DNA from: Eudorina sp. 2006-703-Eu-15
Taxonomy: Eukaryota > Chlorophyta > Chlorophyceae > Chlamydomonadales > Volvocaceae
Reading direction: 5' to 3'
Assembly (NCBI GenBank): GCA_003117195.1
Contig: BDSI01000023.1
Coordinates: 372,001 to 436,000 of the forward strand
Length of the DNA: 64,000 bases
The stretch's first letter is position 1, and every line of letters begins with the position of its first letter. The position numbers and the translations under genes were made by a program. Below, in pieces: positions 46,756 through 58,944 of this stretch. The notes under the pieces were generated by a model. It had not been told where the DNA came from, ran no database searches, and saw nothing but the letters and a program-made list of their open reading frames with translations.

Positions 46756-48181
46756 TCAGGCTTGCAGCGGCTGCATCTGGAGCACCAGCAGTTGCTGCTG
46801 GTGAGCCTGCTGTTGCCGCTGCTGCTCATCCTCCACGTCGGCCAGCAGGTGGTTGATCGTGGCCACTGCCGTGGAGGACAGCAGGTGCCACACCGAGTGC
46901 ACCAGCGGCAGATCCGGCTTCCAGTCCTCCAGAGCAAACGCGCCCAGACCCAAAAGGCAGCACGCGGCGTGGAGCCTCTGGGGCCCACGCAGCTTCGGGT
47001 TGCGGCGCGCCGCGGCCAGGAACTTGATCTCCATGGCCGTGCTGTTCACGAAGGAGACCAGGAACGGCTTGAAGGGCGTCGCAAGCATGCCAGCGGCAGT
47101 CACCGACGCCGGCACTCCGGGGAATCTGCAAGCCGGCATCAGAGGTCACATTTAATTAATTCATGGATAGGGTATTTGGGTTGCTCGGTTCATGGAGCAT
47201 ATACGAAGGATCACGCGGTGTGAGGCCAACACTTGCACACGCAACGGGAGGGAACACCAACGTATGGGAGTGTGAACCGCGAAGGCATTTGCATGTCAAG
47301 AGGTTCAACAGATGCGCTCACAATGCGCGGGTCATCAAGTTGCTGGCGGCCGAGATCGTCCAGAAGTCCATCCGCCGGCCCCACTCGCGGAACGAGCCGT
47401 ACGATCCGTGGAAGACCGCGCTGGCGCACCCGACGCCGACCAGGCTTGCGCCCCAGGTCTTTCCGCTTGCCGTGCGCCGATGCCTGCAAAGATGCAATCA
47501 TATATCAAGTGACTGGAATGCACAGAGTTCAATCCGTGCCCAATTCGTGCCAAGGCGTAAAAGCAACGTCCCAGGCAAAGCGGGACGGGGTCCGGGAAGT
47601 AGGAACAACTGCGGGGCAGGGCCAGCTGGCGCGGCGCGCTCACCTCATCGCGTGACAGCCACACACGACGTATGGGATGGACGTCGTGATGTTGCAGCAC
47701 CGCTCGCACATGTTCCGGTCACAGGTACCGGGCCCCTGCGAAAATCGACACGGCAGCTGTTGATTGCAGTCGCCAGAGTAAGCTGTATGCAGCCAGCCAT
47801 GAGAACTAAGCACAACCGATAAATCAAAATTGATTCGCAAGCCTTACGACTTACTCTGGGACTCAGGGCAGCTTGCGCAGCTGTTGCGACCAAACCGCCG
47901 ATAGAAAGTGCGCCAAGAACGCTGGCTTTCAAGTCTATGGCTCTCAGCGAAGACGCTTTCAAGCCAGCCTTCCAGCATTTGGACGCAATCCTGTCGCGGC
48001 CCGTGGCGAAACAGGATGACGACACGGTGTCCTCAACAGCCCGGACGACAGTCGCGTCGTTTTGACCCTTCAGGAACCATAGATTCTCTTGGATTGTATC
48101 GGCAGACGACGCGACCATATCTAGCACGCTGGGCAAACGCAGGTCCATGGTCGGGAACTTTTCTGTCAAAGCGAATGCCAT
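46756..48181 (-). CDS. Seven-helix CREST-superfamily-like membrane protein
   Basis: Four exons with closing phases: 48181-47855, 47735-47644, 47483-47322 and 47125-46756; 316 residues. An amphipathic N-terminal part leads to a first hydrophobic helix (LGALSIGGLVATAAQAAL). A Cys-rich luminal or cytosolic patch follows (GPGTCDRNMCERCCNITT). Further helices carry SAVFHGSYGSFREWGRRMDF and, near the end, PLVHSVWHLLSS. The three pieces S-x3-H, D and H-x3-H are the metal-site signature of the CREST superfamily (alkaline ceramidases, PAQR receptors, Per1, TMEM8). These are known or predicted zinc hydrolases. It ends in a Gln-rich cytosolic tail. I could not place it in one CREST family; the substrate is unknown. 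It shares a 229-bp divergent promoter region with the BAG6 homologue. Confidence 0.8.
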
Positions 48182-48410
48182 GATGATGTATGCCTGTATG
48201 AGCTACGCATGTCTGATAGCAACGATAGATAGCTGGAACGAAGATGAATGCATTATGGTAAATTGAGCGATTGAGCTCGCTGTACGCTCGTAATTCGCTC
48301 GATCATGGACATGACCGTTTCTCACAGGCTCGACATGACACCTGGGTGTAATTGTAATCATCAAAAACAACAAGAAAATTTATGGTGTGACTGAGAACGC
48401 AGATCCAAGG
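48182..48410. promoter_or_regulatory. Compact divergent promoter, CREST-like gene and BAG6 homologue
   Basis: Only 229 bp separate two ATGs that point apart, in AT-richer sequence. Both 5' UTRs must lie here. No core element was assigned. Confidence 0.6.
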
Positions 48411-51400
48411 ATGAGCTCCCAAGCTGGGACATCGCCTCCGGAGGGAGGCGGAGAGTTGCTTATTAAGATAAAGACATTAGAGCCAGCAACGTATGAGGTG
48501 CATGTCAATAAGCAGGTGCGGCCGTGTTGCAGCCAAGCTTTTTCCCGCCGTCGGTCCGTTTAAGCAGCGCTAACTGTTTTCATTGATCCTTTAGATTACC
48601 GTTGCTGAGCTCAAGTCAAAGCTTGAGGGAATAATTGCGAATGCTCCGGCAAGCAGACAGCGTATCATCTATCGTGGGCGGGGGCTCCAGGACGAGCGAA
48701 CCCTCCGAGACGCAGGTGCGCGCACGAAAGCGATGCGGGGATTATTGCGCAAGGCAGGCGGTGCTCAACCGCGCAGAGATCGCGACCACCCTTGATGCAA
48801 CCGACGAACACCGGCGGAGGAAGGCAAAGAGTCGGCGTGTCGGCAGAGGCGCGGGTGGCACCTTGCGCCCCCTCCCTTCAGCATACCCTTGACCAGGGAG
48901 GTGTCACGCCATCTTTCCGCACCAAGATGCGTCGGTTGTTGCGCCAGGAGCGCCATAAGAGCGCTCGTTGGTGCAGAGGTATTCGTCAAATGTTGTCTTG
49001 ACTCCGCGAAATGCGTCCCACCACAGGCATCGAGGAGGGTGATACGCTGCACATGGTCGTGCGGCCCGCGGACGCGCCTGATGCCGCATCCTCGGGTAGG
49101 TGGTACTGGTGGTTGCGAATCCGACTGGCTGGTCTTTCGGGGTTTACGCCGATTGGCAACTGTCGTGCGTTGGGGTTGGTCATGTCGGCACGCGGGTCGT
49201 GTAAGAAGTAGGGTTGTCTGAACGGGAGAGGGTGATGGGGTTATAGCAACTTGATTAGGGCGATATATAAACTGACGCTTAATCACGCTGACTGCCACAG
49301 CAAAGATGCGGTGGAGGATAGACAGGTCCTATGTGTGGATGATGGGGAGGGTTCTTTCGATATTTGCAGGCATCCATGTCATTGAAAGTGAGGCGGGCCC
49401 ACGCGTTTGTTTGTACCTCCCTATGCGGGTACACAGAAACTGAAGTGCATGGTGATGTCTCCCGACTGGGGGATGTGCCAGCTGCCGGGGACGCCCGCTT
49501 CGCTCACCACCCCTCTCCAGAATGCCTGGCATGGCGGCGAGTCTTCGGGGCCATAAGCATTTCTGTGTAGCCAGCCACGGATCATGATGAGGTTGTCTTG
49601 GAATTCCGACGGGGCACCCTTAGGCCTTCACATCGAAGTCAATTGATGCGTACTGGCAACCCGCAATTATTCACACATTTCCGTCGCGGTGTGGAATGCA
49701 TGGCATAGTAGGCTGCCTTGGTCCTCTCGGTGCAACTGTCCGGCCTCCCGCCGCCCGGTGGTCTTTGCCCGCGTTGTGCCGCGTCCGTCAGGCAGTGGTC
49801 AGGCGCAGGCGGCCCCGCAGTTCGGACAAAACCGCCTGGAGGCAGATACGCGTCGGGTGGGTGGTTAGGTTGTTAGCCGTATTAATGCGTATATGTTCGC
49901 ATATATATGCATATATATTGCCAAGAGGATCTAAGACATGGACACGCATGGTAAAGATTTTATGCGGATGCTTCATCGGCGTGAGGTGCATTCCGGGGTT
50001 GTGACTGCGTGGACCTGATTAGGCCTGTTCCCGGTTGTTGTCGTCGGCCCCGCAGATCCTGGAGCAGATCAACCAGACGATGAACCTCAACCTGGGGATG
50101 GGGATGGGCTTCAACCTGAGGCCCCAGCCGGGTAAGGCGCTGGGGGCACCAACAGCCACGGCGGGGCGAGTCAGGTTGCTGCGACCGGTTCCTCTGTGAC
50201 CATGCAGGGGACTGCTGGGTAGTGGGATGCAGGTCACCACGCGGTAGTGGCTAGTCGGGGGATGTTGGACGGGTCTTGTAAGTGTGGAGGGGGACTCGGG
50301 CGGCGCCACTGCCGCAGCCTATGACATGCACGCGTGGGGTTGAAATGAGGGTGCGCCCGTGCTCGAGCTTGTTGCCCGCAGCTGGACAGACGACTGGGTC
50401 GGGCAACCGGCAGCAGCAGCAGCAGCAGCAGCCGCCACCTCTTGCGCAGGCGCAGGGCCCTGCGCCGGAAACCCCGCACCTCTACGCGAGCCTGCACCGG
50501 TACCTGCAGCGCCTCGGCGATCCGAGCTACGCGCCGCTGCCCGTCGTGCTGATGTCGAACGGTATGTGGTCGTGGGCACATCACTGGGGGTTGAGTTACA
50601 ACAGAACGCAACCTTCCCCCGATCTGCAACGGACTGCGCACAGATAGCATGTTCTGAATGTGGGGAGACGAGCCCGCGCCGTCCACGGCGTTGCAAGGCG
50701 GCAAGGCGGCATGGGCAACAGAAAGCAATCCTGCCAAGCCCGTTCACTGAACCCAACATTTCGTAATAAATCTTAGGCTTCCCCTGAAGCTCGGCTTCAC
50801 CTGCAAAGGATTGTCCACCGATCCTTTCACATCAGGAGCCCCCTGTCCCTCGTCATCAATCGCCAACCTTGGGCGCTCAACAGCAAGGGTGCTGGGCTGC
50901 TCTCACACGACGGACACGGGAATGGACGCGGGGCCTCTTGCGGCAAAACTGATCGCCCTGCTAACGCGCAGTCTGTGCTCCCTGCGCCCCATGACCAGCC
51001 AACCCGGTGTCCAGCATCCAGGTGGAGTTCGAGGCGCTCAGCCGAGCCGTGACGGAGGTGCTTGGGGAGGCGCAGCTGCCGGACCACCTGATGGGCTTGA
51101 GGGATGAGGCGCGCAGGGACCCGGCGGGGCGCGGACAGCCGCCATCACAGCAGCAGCAACAGCAGCAGGCTCAGGCGGACCAGGAGGGGCCGGTCCGGAG
51201 CTCAAACGCGCCGGAAGCGGGATCCAGAGCTCAGACGGGCGACGAGGCGGCCGAGGAGCGGGACCGGCCGGCAGGGGCGGCTGCGGCAGCGAATGCGCCG
51301 GCTTCTTCGGGTAGGGCGTGATGTGGGTGGCCGTGTTGGTCCAATTCGTCGGCCGTTGTGGTTATTATCGCGCTCGGAGACTTGCCGTGACACAGAGACT

Positions 51401-54400
51401 GATGGAGTGGCGGCGAGGACTGGTGGTGAGTGCGCCACGGCAACCAAATGTCGCCTGGGGAGCGCGATTATTCGGGCCCCGGCTGGGCGTATGTTGCTCG
51501 CTCCGAATGCAAAGGGCGGCTTGGAGGAGGCTGGATGGCTGGCCTAACAGGGTTGGTGGGCACTGCAGTCGAGGGTTCATAGGCTGACATTCACATCCGC
51601 CGGTGCTGCTGCCTGTTACGGGTGCGGTGGCGGCTGCAGGCGCCGACCCGGGCGACGGACCGCGGCGCGCTCGGCGCCGCCGGGGGACCCAGTCTTCCGG
51701 CGAGGCGGAGTTTTACGGAACGAGCTATGGTTACCGGTAAGATTGCGTCGGCAGCTTGAGAGTGACATTGCAGGTTGTTGAGGCTACCCGAGCCCGTCAA
51801 TGAAAGCAGCTCAGCAGACATGTCTTTGCTCCGTAGCTGCCATGCCTCAACATTTGAATCTTTTGCGCATGCCGGTAAAAGGCACATCCTTCGCTGCCCG
51901 CGGGTCGTCCTGTGGGGAAGCTGGGTAATCGACTAATCGTAATCGTTTACCCAGCCCAATTCGTCATCTGGGTAAACGATTATGAATACATGGACACAAT
52001 CCCCTCATCCTTTGACGCCCCGCCCAACCCCTGGCAACCCACAGCTACTTGCCGCTGGCCACGGCCTCCTTCGCGGAGCTGCTGGACCGATCGGCGTCGC
52101 ACGTCAGTGGCGCCCTGGCGCAGCAGCTGCGGGAGGGGTCGGGGGTGCTGCGGGACCTGTCCGCCACCCGGGAGCCGACATCGGAGACGACTGAGGCGGC
52201 GTGGGTGAGCCACCCCTCCCGCGCGTCAGCCTGCCTGTCCCGTATGTGGGTTGCCCGTGTGTGGGCATTGTACATTGTAGGGCAAGATCGCTTGCCAGGA
52301 ATCAGTGCGCCTGTCTTCCAGGGTTGGATAAGAAACCAGCAAGATGGGGGGGTGTCCATGGGTTTGATATTTCCCGTACCTTGTACCCGGGTACGGGTAT
52401 AGGCCGCCCCGCTGCGTCCCTGGATATCTTGCCTTGTTCTGATGGCGGGCCTCATGCACCACTTGATACCTCCTAGGAGGAGGAGGAGGCATCGGCTGAC
52501 TCGGGGTGACCGCTGACCGGCGACTGCCCGCGCACTCAAACCGCCCCTCGGCCGCATTGCTCTGTTGCGCTGCGTTAAGCCGCGACTCATATGCCCCGCG
52601 CCTGCACGCCATCCGCCTAAACTTGGCCCCCCTCCTGAGTGTAGCGCCGGCTGCGCCAGCTGAGCGGGCAGCTGCATGCGTCCGCCGCGCTGCTGGTGGA
52701 CATGTCCCGGGCGGCTTGGGCCACTGCGGCGGCGCTGGACGACAACCCGCGCACGCTGGCCTCGAACGCCACGGCCGCGGTGCTTCCGGACGGTAGGAGG
52801 CGGACCGGGGCTCGGGGCAGCGTTGCCTGCCGCGCTCCACCCTTCACGGCGCGCGTTCGGTTATTCGGTTACACAGAAGTCGTGGGAACGGTTGTGTGAC
52901 ATTCCATCGTTAGTATTGTAACACCAATGGCCGCTGTTGGCGGAATTCTTGGGAGAGCGCTCAACGCTCAGCGCTCGTCGATGCATCGTTGAGCATGAGC
53001 TATCGCTAACCGCCATGCCGCGCTCAGCCGCATCAGGCGCTTTGGATGACCCAGCGAAGCCGCACGCATACACACAGCACCCCGCACGGCTCGAAGGACC
53101 GCACCCATCATCTGTCGTGACCTGTCCCTGTCCTACCATGCCAACGCACGGCCGGTACATGCCCATCCCAGGCACGGACGCGGAGCTGCCGCCCATGGTG
53201 CCCCGGCGCATCATCCGCGGGGGCGGCGGCCCCACGCCAGCCGGCTGGGACATCGGCTTCATGGGCCCAATGGGCGGCTTCATGGATGTCATCGGCGCGC
53301 AGCTCGGCATGCCCGTGGGTCCGGAGGGGCCTGCGGGTCCGGAGGACGCAGTCGGGGGTCCGGCAGGTCCACCCGGCGGCGCCCCTGGCGCGCCTGGCGG
53401 CGGCGTTCGGGGTCAGGGTGTGGCGGTGAGCACCGTACACATCGACCTGGCGGAGTTGCCCGGGGGCCTGCCCGGGGGCTTGGGCGGGCTGCTGGGGAAC
53501 ATCATCAACGCGGTAGCGGCAGGAGCGATGCCGCAGCAGGCCGGGCCCGCCGGCGGCACGGCCGGCGGGGCGCCGCGGGGCGCGCCTTCGGCGGGTTCTG
53601 GGGCGGGTGGCGGCGGCGGCGGGGGCGCAGGCGCGGGCGCGGGTCCGGAGCCCAGGCGCAGCCGGGAGACGCCGCTGAGCCTGCTGATGCCGGCGCTGAC
53701 TGCGGTGGCGGGCAGCATCGCGGCGGCAGTGATGCAGTCGCTGGCGGGCCGGGGCGTTCAGCCGCAGATGGTGGGTGCGGGTTGGTGGGTGGCTGCCGAA
53801 CATCACCAACTTGCTGCATCGGCGCCGCCGTAACTGTTCGCGTTCTGATCCTCCTGCTGCTGGTTCTCCGTTGCCCGTGGCAATCAATATAGCCGTCACG
53901 CCGCCCCCGCTGCCGTGTTGCCTCACCCGCGCCCTGTCCGCCGCCCTCCAGCTCCTGGACTCGCTCAGCCGGGCTCTGTCCGAGCACCTGACCCACGTGA
54001 TGGACGTGCTCACGAGCCGCTGGGACGGGCTGCAGAGGGCTGCGGCGCGCCGGAGCCGGGCCGCGCGGGCGCGGGCGCAGCGGCAGCAACCACCGCCACC
54101 ACCGCAACAGCAGCCCCGCAGTGACGGTCAGGTGCGGTATCCCGCGGCCGCGGTCAACCCAGCCGACTTGGGGCTTTGGTCCGTGCTTAGGTGGCAGTTT
54201 CCAAACAGCGGATGTGGATGGGGCAGCTGTTGGCTGCGGTGCCAAGGGACAAGCAGCAGCGCAAGCGACCAGACCAGATACAGTAGCTAGTCGTGGTTCG
54301 ATCTCTTATGAGGGTTGCGGTGTAAGTGAGCGGTATCTGCTCGCGCGACGCTGTTCACGCAGTGCTTGATTACGCGGCAGACCTGGGGTGCGACTCGACT

Positions 54401-56137
54401 TGCAGCCGCGCGCCATGACCAGCGGCATGTGCGCGCGGTGCGGGCCGCAGGCCGCAGCTGTTGGAGTGCACTTGCCCCACACTTCCGGCACCGCAATCGA
54501 TCGATCGCGCCGCTCAGCAGAGACCCTCGACCGTAGCTGGCGGTCCCTTCCGACCCCGGACGTGTTCCCGTCGCGCCCTGGCTGTGGTTGGATGGTGTCG
54601 CAGGCGCCAGCGCCGGGGCCGGCGCCTGCGGCTGCGGGCCCGGGGAGCGGGGCTGCTGCTGCTGCTGCTGCTCCAGCTGCACCGGCTGCTGCTGCTGCCA
54701 GTGACGGTGACCTGCTGGACGAGTTCCGGCCGGTGGCCCAGCTGATCAACCAGCTCTTCTCCTCCTGGGAGTCGGTGATGCGGGTGCCCGCAGGTGGGGC
54801 CGGACCTGTCAAGCGGTTGTAGGGGATCGGAGGGGGGCGAGGGGTTCACGCGTGGGCCAAATAATGCGGAAGTCAAGCGTTCGGTATGCTGCGGAAGCGG
54901 GTTGGGGGGCCCTGGGAAGCTTCAGCTGGGGTCGTCGGGCCTCGTGAGTGCAAGCAAGGAGAGCAGCGGCCGTGTGTTGCCTTACACCCGGTAAAGCGTA
55001 GGTGGGACGGGCACGTCAGGAGGTCAGGTTGTCTGAGGGCCGGAATGGGACAAACTGGCATCCAACAGAAAAATATACGTGGGGTTGCTGTCCACGGCGG
55101 CAGGAGGACTGGAAGGGGTGAGTGTGAATGATTGGGCCTCGGAAATACCTAGAAGAACCCGTTGTAAGTCCTTTGAATTTGGTGGGTAAGAACGAGTCAG
55201 GTAACAATGGACCCGCGGGTCATTCGTGACAACCGAAGCCTCCTCAGCAAAGCGGTGCGGATGACAGTCCGTTCTCCGTGTCAGAGAAGAGCGTGCCTTG
55301 CACCGCTCCACTTGCTGCTGATGTTGTGCACAGAGCCCGCGGAAGGCGAGGAAGGCGTGTCGGACGACGAGGAGGAGGACGCCGAGGCCGAGGACTCCAG
55401 CAGCGGCCAGGAGGCGCAGGGGGCGGCGGCGGGTCAGGCAGCACCCGGGGAGGCCGGCCAGCAGCCTTCACAGGCGGGATCCGGCCAGCGGCGGCGCCGC
55501 CGCGGCGCCGCCGCCGCCACGGAGAGCGAGTCCTCCCAGCGGCGGGCGGCACTGGACGAGGACATGACCGCCATGGTCCGCATGCTGCTGCCCACCATGG
55601 TGCACTCCATCGGCCGCAGCGTCGCGCAGAGCGTCGTGGCGGCGGTGGCGCCGGAGGCGGCGCGGAGCGGCTCGCTCGACGGCCAGCAGGTGCGTTGCCC
55701 GTTGGGGTTGCGGCGTCGGCACACCTGAGGAGGACGTGGAACGTCTGGGCGCCCACGTCTAAGTCTCCATCTCATCGCCATCTCATCTCGTGGACAGCGG
55801 TTGGGACGGGTGGGCGTCTCTGGACTTGTCATGTGAACATTGCTTCTCCAGGGTCAGCCACGATGTCTACGTCTGTATCTGTGTCATGTAAGATGACTCG
55901 AGCGTTGCCTACCACACTTGGTTTGGTTTTTTTCTGCGTTACCGCCACACGGTTAGGTTTTCTTTTCTTTCTGACCCCCACTCGGCGCTGCCGCTGTTGG
56001 CTCCCCAGCTGGCGATGGTGGTGCTCCAGACGCTGGTGTCCCGACTGGACGGGGTGGCCAACATGCTGCTGGCCAACTGGGGCCGCATCTCCACGGGGCT
56101 GGAGCAGGTGTGTGTGTGTGTGTTTAAAAAACTGTGT

Positions 56138-56191
<54 letters not shown>

Positions 56192-58225
56192 ATGGACGAT
56201 ATGGACGGGATGGCCCACAGACGATCGGTGTGTGGGGCCAGCAGGGGGCCCGGGAGTGCAGCTACAGGGGGAGGGCCCGGGAGTGCAGCTACAGGGGGAG
56301 GGCCCGGGAGTGCAGCGACAGGGGGAGGGCCCGGGAGTGCAGCGACAGGGGGAGGGCTCGGGAGTGCAGCGACAGGGGGAGGGCCCGCAACTGATGGTTC
56401 CGATACGGGCATGCCCACTCGTTGCAGGGCGCGCGGGCGGGTGTTCCCCGTACCATAACTCAATATCTGACCGTTATCGGTTCTGAACCGTGTTTGTTCC
56501 TTCCCTTGCGCAGATCGAGTCCGGCAGCGAGGGTGCCAGTGCAGTGGACATGATGTCGCAGATGGTGAACCTGGCGGCAAGCATCATGGGCGGCGGCCCT
56601 GCGCCGCCGCCGCCGCAGCCCCCCATGCAATCGTCCCGGGCGGCACCGCCCTCTAACCCGGCGACACAGCAGCAGCCTCCTGCTCCACCGCCGACTGCAG
56701 GCCCGACTGCCGCAGCGGCTGTCCCCGAACCCGCGCAGGCGAGCAGTGCGCCTGCGCCGCCGGCAGCGCCTGCGGCGCCAGAAACAGCCACCGCCTCTGC
56801 AGCACCCGCAGACACGAAGGAACCCTCGGCGCCTGCATCTTCTTCCGCCCCGGCTACAGCGACAGCGGAGGTGGCCCCGTCAGGCAGCAGCAGCTCGGCA
56901 GGCGCCAGCGGCGCAGCGCCGCCGGCCGGGGCGGCAGCTCCTTCCGGACCCGTGCCCCGTGGCCTGGGCCTGGGCCTCCGGCCGACCAAGAAGAAGCCCG
57001 CGCCACCTTCCCCCCCCTCGGCGCCTGCTGCACCCGCACTTGCACCCGGCTCGGCGGCCTCAGCGGCTGCGGACGGCAGCGCGGCACCGGCACCGGCCGC
57101 GGGCACAGGACCGGCCCAGCCCGCGGCGACAGCCGCGCCCGATGCCGCGCCGGCATCGCGGGCGGCGGCAGGTGTGGTGGGAGGAGACCGGGCCGCCGAC
57201 CCGCTGGACGGCCTGATGGAGATGATGGAGCAGGTGCTGGGCACCCTGGACAACAGGGACGCAGCATCCGGTGCGTACCGTTCTGCGTACTCTACTAGGA
57301 ACCCCGTTTGCTTGCCAGGAGCCACCCCATTGCTTGGTAGAAGCAAGGCCATAATGCCGTCTAGGCTATTCTATCTCGGGTACGGAGCGGCGTCGAGGTG
57401 GCGTTGGGGCTGTCGTATGAGCGCATCCTGTTGCGGTTGGCGTGTTTCAATGCGAGCTGCGCGGAAGTGTCGGCCATCCCTTGCAACGATGCAACCCCAT
57501 CCGCGCGATGGGCACTGCGCGTGGACGGATGCACCCGCCTGGCGCTGGTCCGACTCTCCTCCAGCTCGCACTTCAAGGTCTGCTTTCCTGGACATGCCCA
57601 TGCCGTATCAAGCACGCTGCCACGCTCCGATCCCCGTCGGCTTTCTTACGCAGGCGGAGCAGCCAATCCTGTTGCTGGCGACGGGGCCGGGGGTCTGGCT
57701 GTCGGGGGCGGCGGCGGTCTGGGCGGCCTCTTGCAGGTGGCCCAGAACATTGTCTCCGACCCGGCCATGCAACCCATGATTGGAAACATGATGAATATGG
57801 TACTGGGCGGCGGGGCCGGAGGGGCTGGCGGTGGCGGCGGCGGCGGCCTGGGCGGGCTGCTGGGCAGCCTGTTGGGCGGGCTGCCGCCGGCGGGGGGCCC
57901 TCGGTCGGGCCGCTCCGCGACCGCAGCGGCAGCGGAGCCGATCGGCTTTGAGGTGCTGTCGGAAGTGCTGGGGGCGGAGGAGGGCGGTCGGTGGCGGGAG
58001 CTGATCGAGCGGGATGTGGAGGCGATGCAGCAGCACGTGAGGGCGGCGGAGGAGGAGCACAGCGTCAACTACCAACGGGGCGTGCCCAGCAAGCGCTCGG
58101 GGCTGCTGTCGACGCTGGTCGGCGGGGAGGGCAACCTCGCCGAGGGGGAGGAGGAGGAGGAAGAGGGCGAGGAGGAGTACGAGGACGGGGAGGAGGGGGA
58201 GGCGGAGGGGGAGGAGGCGGGCTGA
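48411..58225 (+). CDS. BAG6: BAG6/Scythe homologue, ubiquitin-like and BAG6 C-terminal regions
   Basis: BAG6 is a holdase of protein quality control: it binds exposed hydrophobic segments, routes mislocalised proteins to the proteasome and feeds tail-anchored proteins to the GET pathway. Seventeen exons, all phases closing: 48411-48515, 48595-48715, 49027-49095, 49792-49856, 50056-50131, 50382-50561, 50999-51310, 51640-51736, 52045-52204, 52645-52792, 53172-53770, 53952-54131, 54604-54793, 55334-55689, 56009-56107, 56514-57270 and 57654-58225; about 1,361 residues. The N-terminal ubiquitin-like domain (residues 10-82) reads ITVAELKSKLE, QRIIYRGRGLQDERTLRDAG and EEGDTLHMVVRP. Then ILEQINQTMNLNLG and LYASLHRYLQRLG, long Pro/Ala/Gly/Gln linkers and several short amphipathic helices. 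Near the end, WRELIERDVEAM and SVNYQRGVPSKR match the BAG6 C-terminal region; an acidic tail follows. The start of exon 10 could also be 52660. Ala/Pro-rich linkers are far longer than in animals. Confidence 0.9.
56108..56189. repeat. (GT)n microsatellite in a BAG6 intron
   Basis: GT run starting at the donor of the intron after exon 56009-56107, broken once by TTTAAAAAAC; the second run has more than twenty units. Confidence 0.95.
56251..56385. repeat. 27-bp tandem repeat, five copies, in a BAG6 intron
   Basis: Five head-to-tail copies start at 56251, 56278, 56305, 56332 and 56359, with only two variable positions. The unit is 27 bp (nine codons) and open in all forward frames shown by its translation, but it lies between the firm donor at 56107 and the acceptor before 56514, so it is intronic in this model. 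Confidence 0.93.
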
Positions 58226-58944
58226 GGGTGGGAGGCAGGCACTCTCGCCTTAGGGCGGTTGATGATGGTTGATAGTGTCACGGGTGAACTGGGTGCGGGC
58301 CGGGTTGTGTCCCGTCCCGACCAGACCCCCTGGTTGTGTGTTTTGGTGAAGTTGATGGGATACGGTACGGCGGACGTGAGGGGCCGCAGCTTAAGGACCG
58401 GGCAACCGACCTCGCCGACAGCTGAAATGAGCTGGCGGGTATTTGGGTTCCTATGAGGAAGGGTTCCTAGGAGGACTGCAGGATGATAAAGTTAGTATCC
58501 AGCGGTTGAAGTGTGTCCTAATGTGCTAAGCTGCGGAGGTTCATTCATCGCGCCGGCAGGAAAAACCGAATTTCTTTGCTGGCTGCGAAAATGTCTCCTG
58601 CGGGTCGCTACGGTTGCGACATCGCTGTGGCTGCGCAACCCTTCTAAGGTTGGGTACGGCCAGCGAGTGTGGAGATGCGGAGCGCGCATCGCGATGCACG
58701 CTTCCGGAAGGCTACAAATGCAGCCGACCCGTGGGTCACTTGAACCTTGCATGGGTTGACAGCGTCGAGTATTCAGGTTGCGACCGACACTACCATTATC
58801 CCTTGTCAGCACTCTCAACAGTTTACAGCTTCATTTATCACGCCATCATCATTCCTTACGCCCAGACCTGCCGAAACAGGCGGACACAGAACATTGTTCC
58901 CGTCCCTACTCGCCTTCGATTGAGGCTAACTCGCTGCACCGGAA
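58226..58944. other. Spacer between BAG6 and the 211-residue gene
   Basis: 719 bp with the BAG6 3' UTR and the promoter of the next gene on the same strand. No ORF, signal or repeat of note. Confidence 0.5.

Noticed and set aside
52478..52508. An acidic mini-exon (EEEEASADS) in BAG6 after an AG at 52477
   Set aside because: Its end leaves two extra bases, which would put the next exon into a stop; skipping it keeps phase.
54280..54320. GGTTCGAT word like a tRNA B box
   Set aside because: No A box at proper distance and no cloverleaf can be drawn; it lies in a BAG6 intron.
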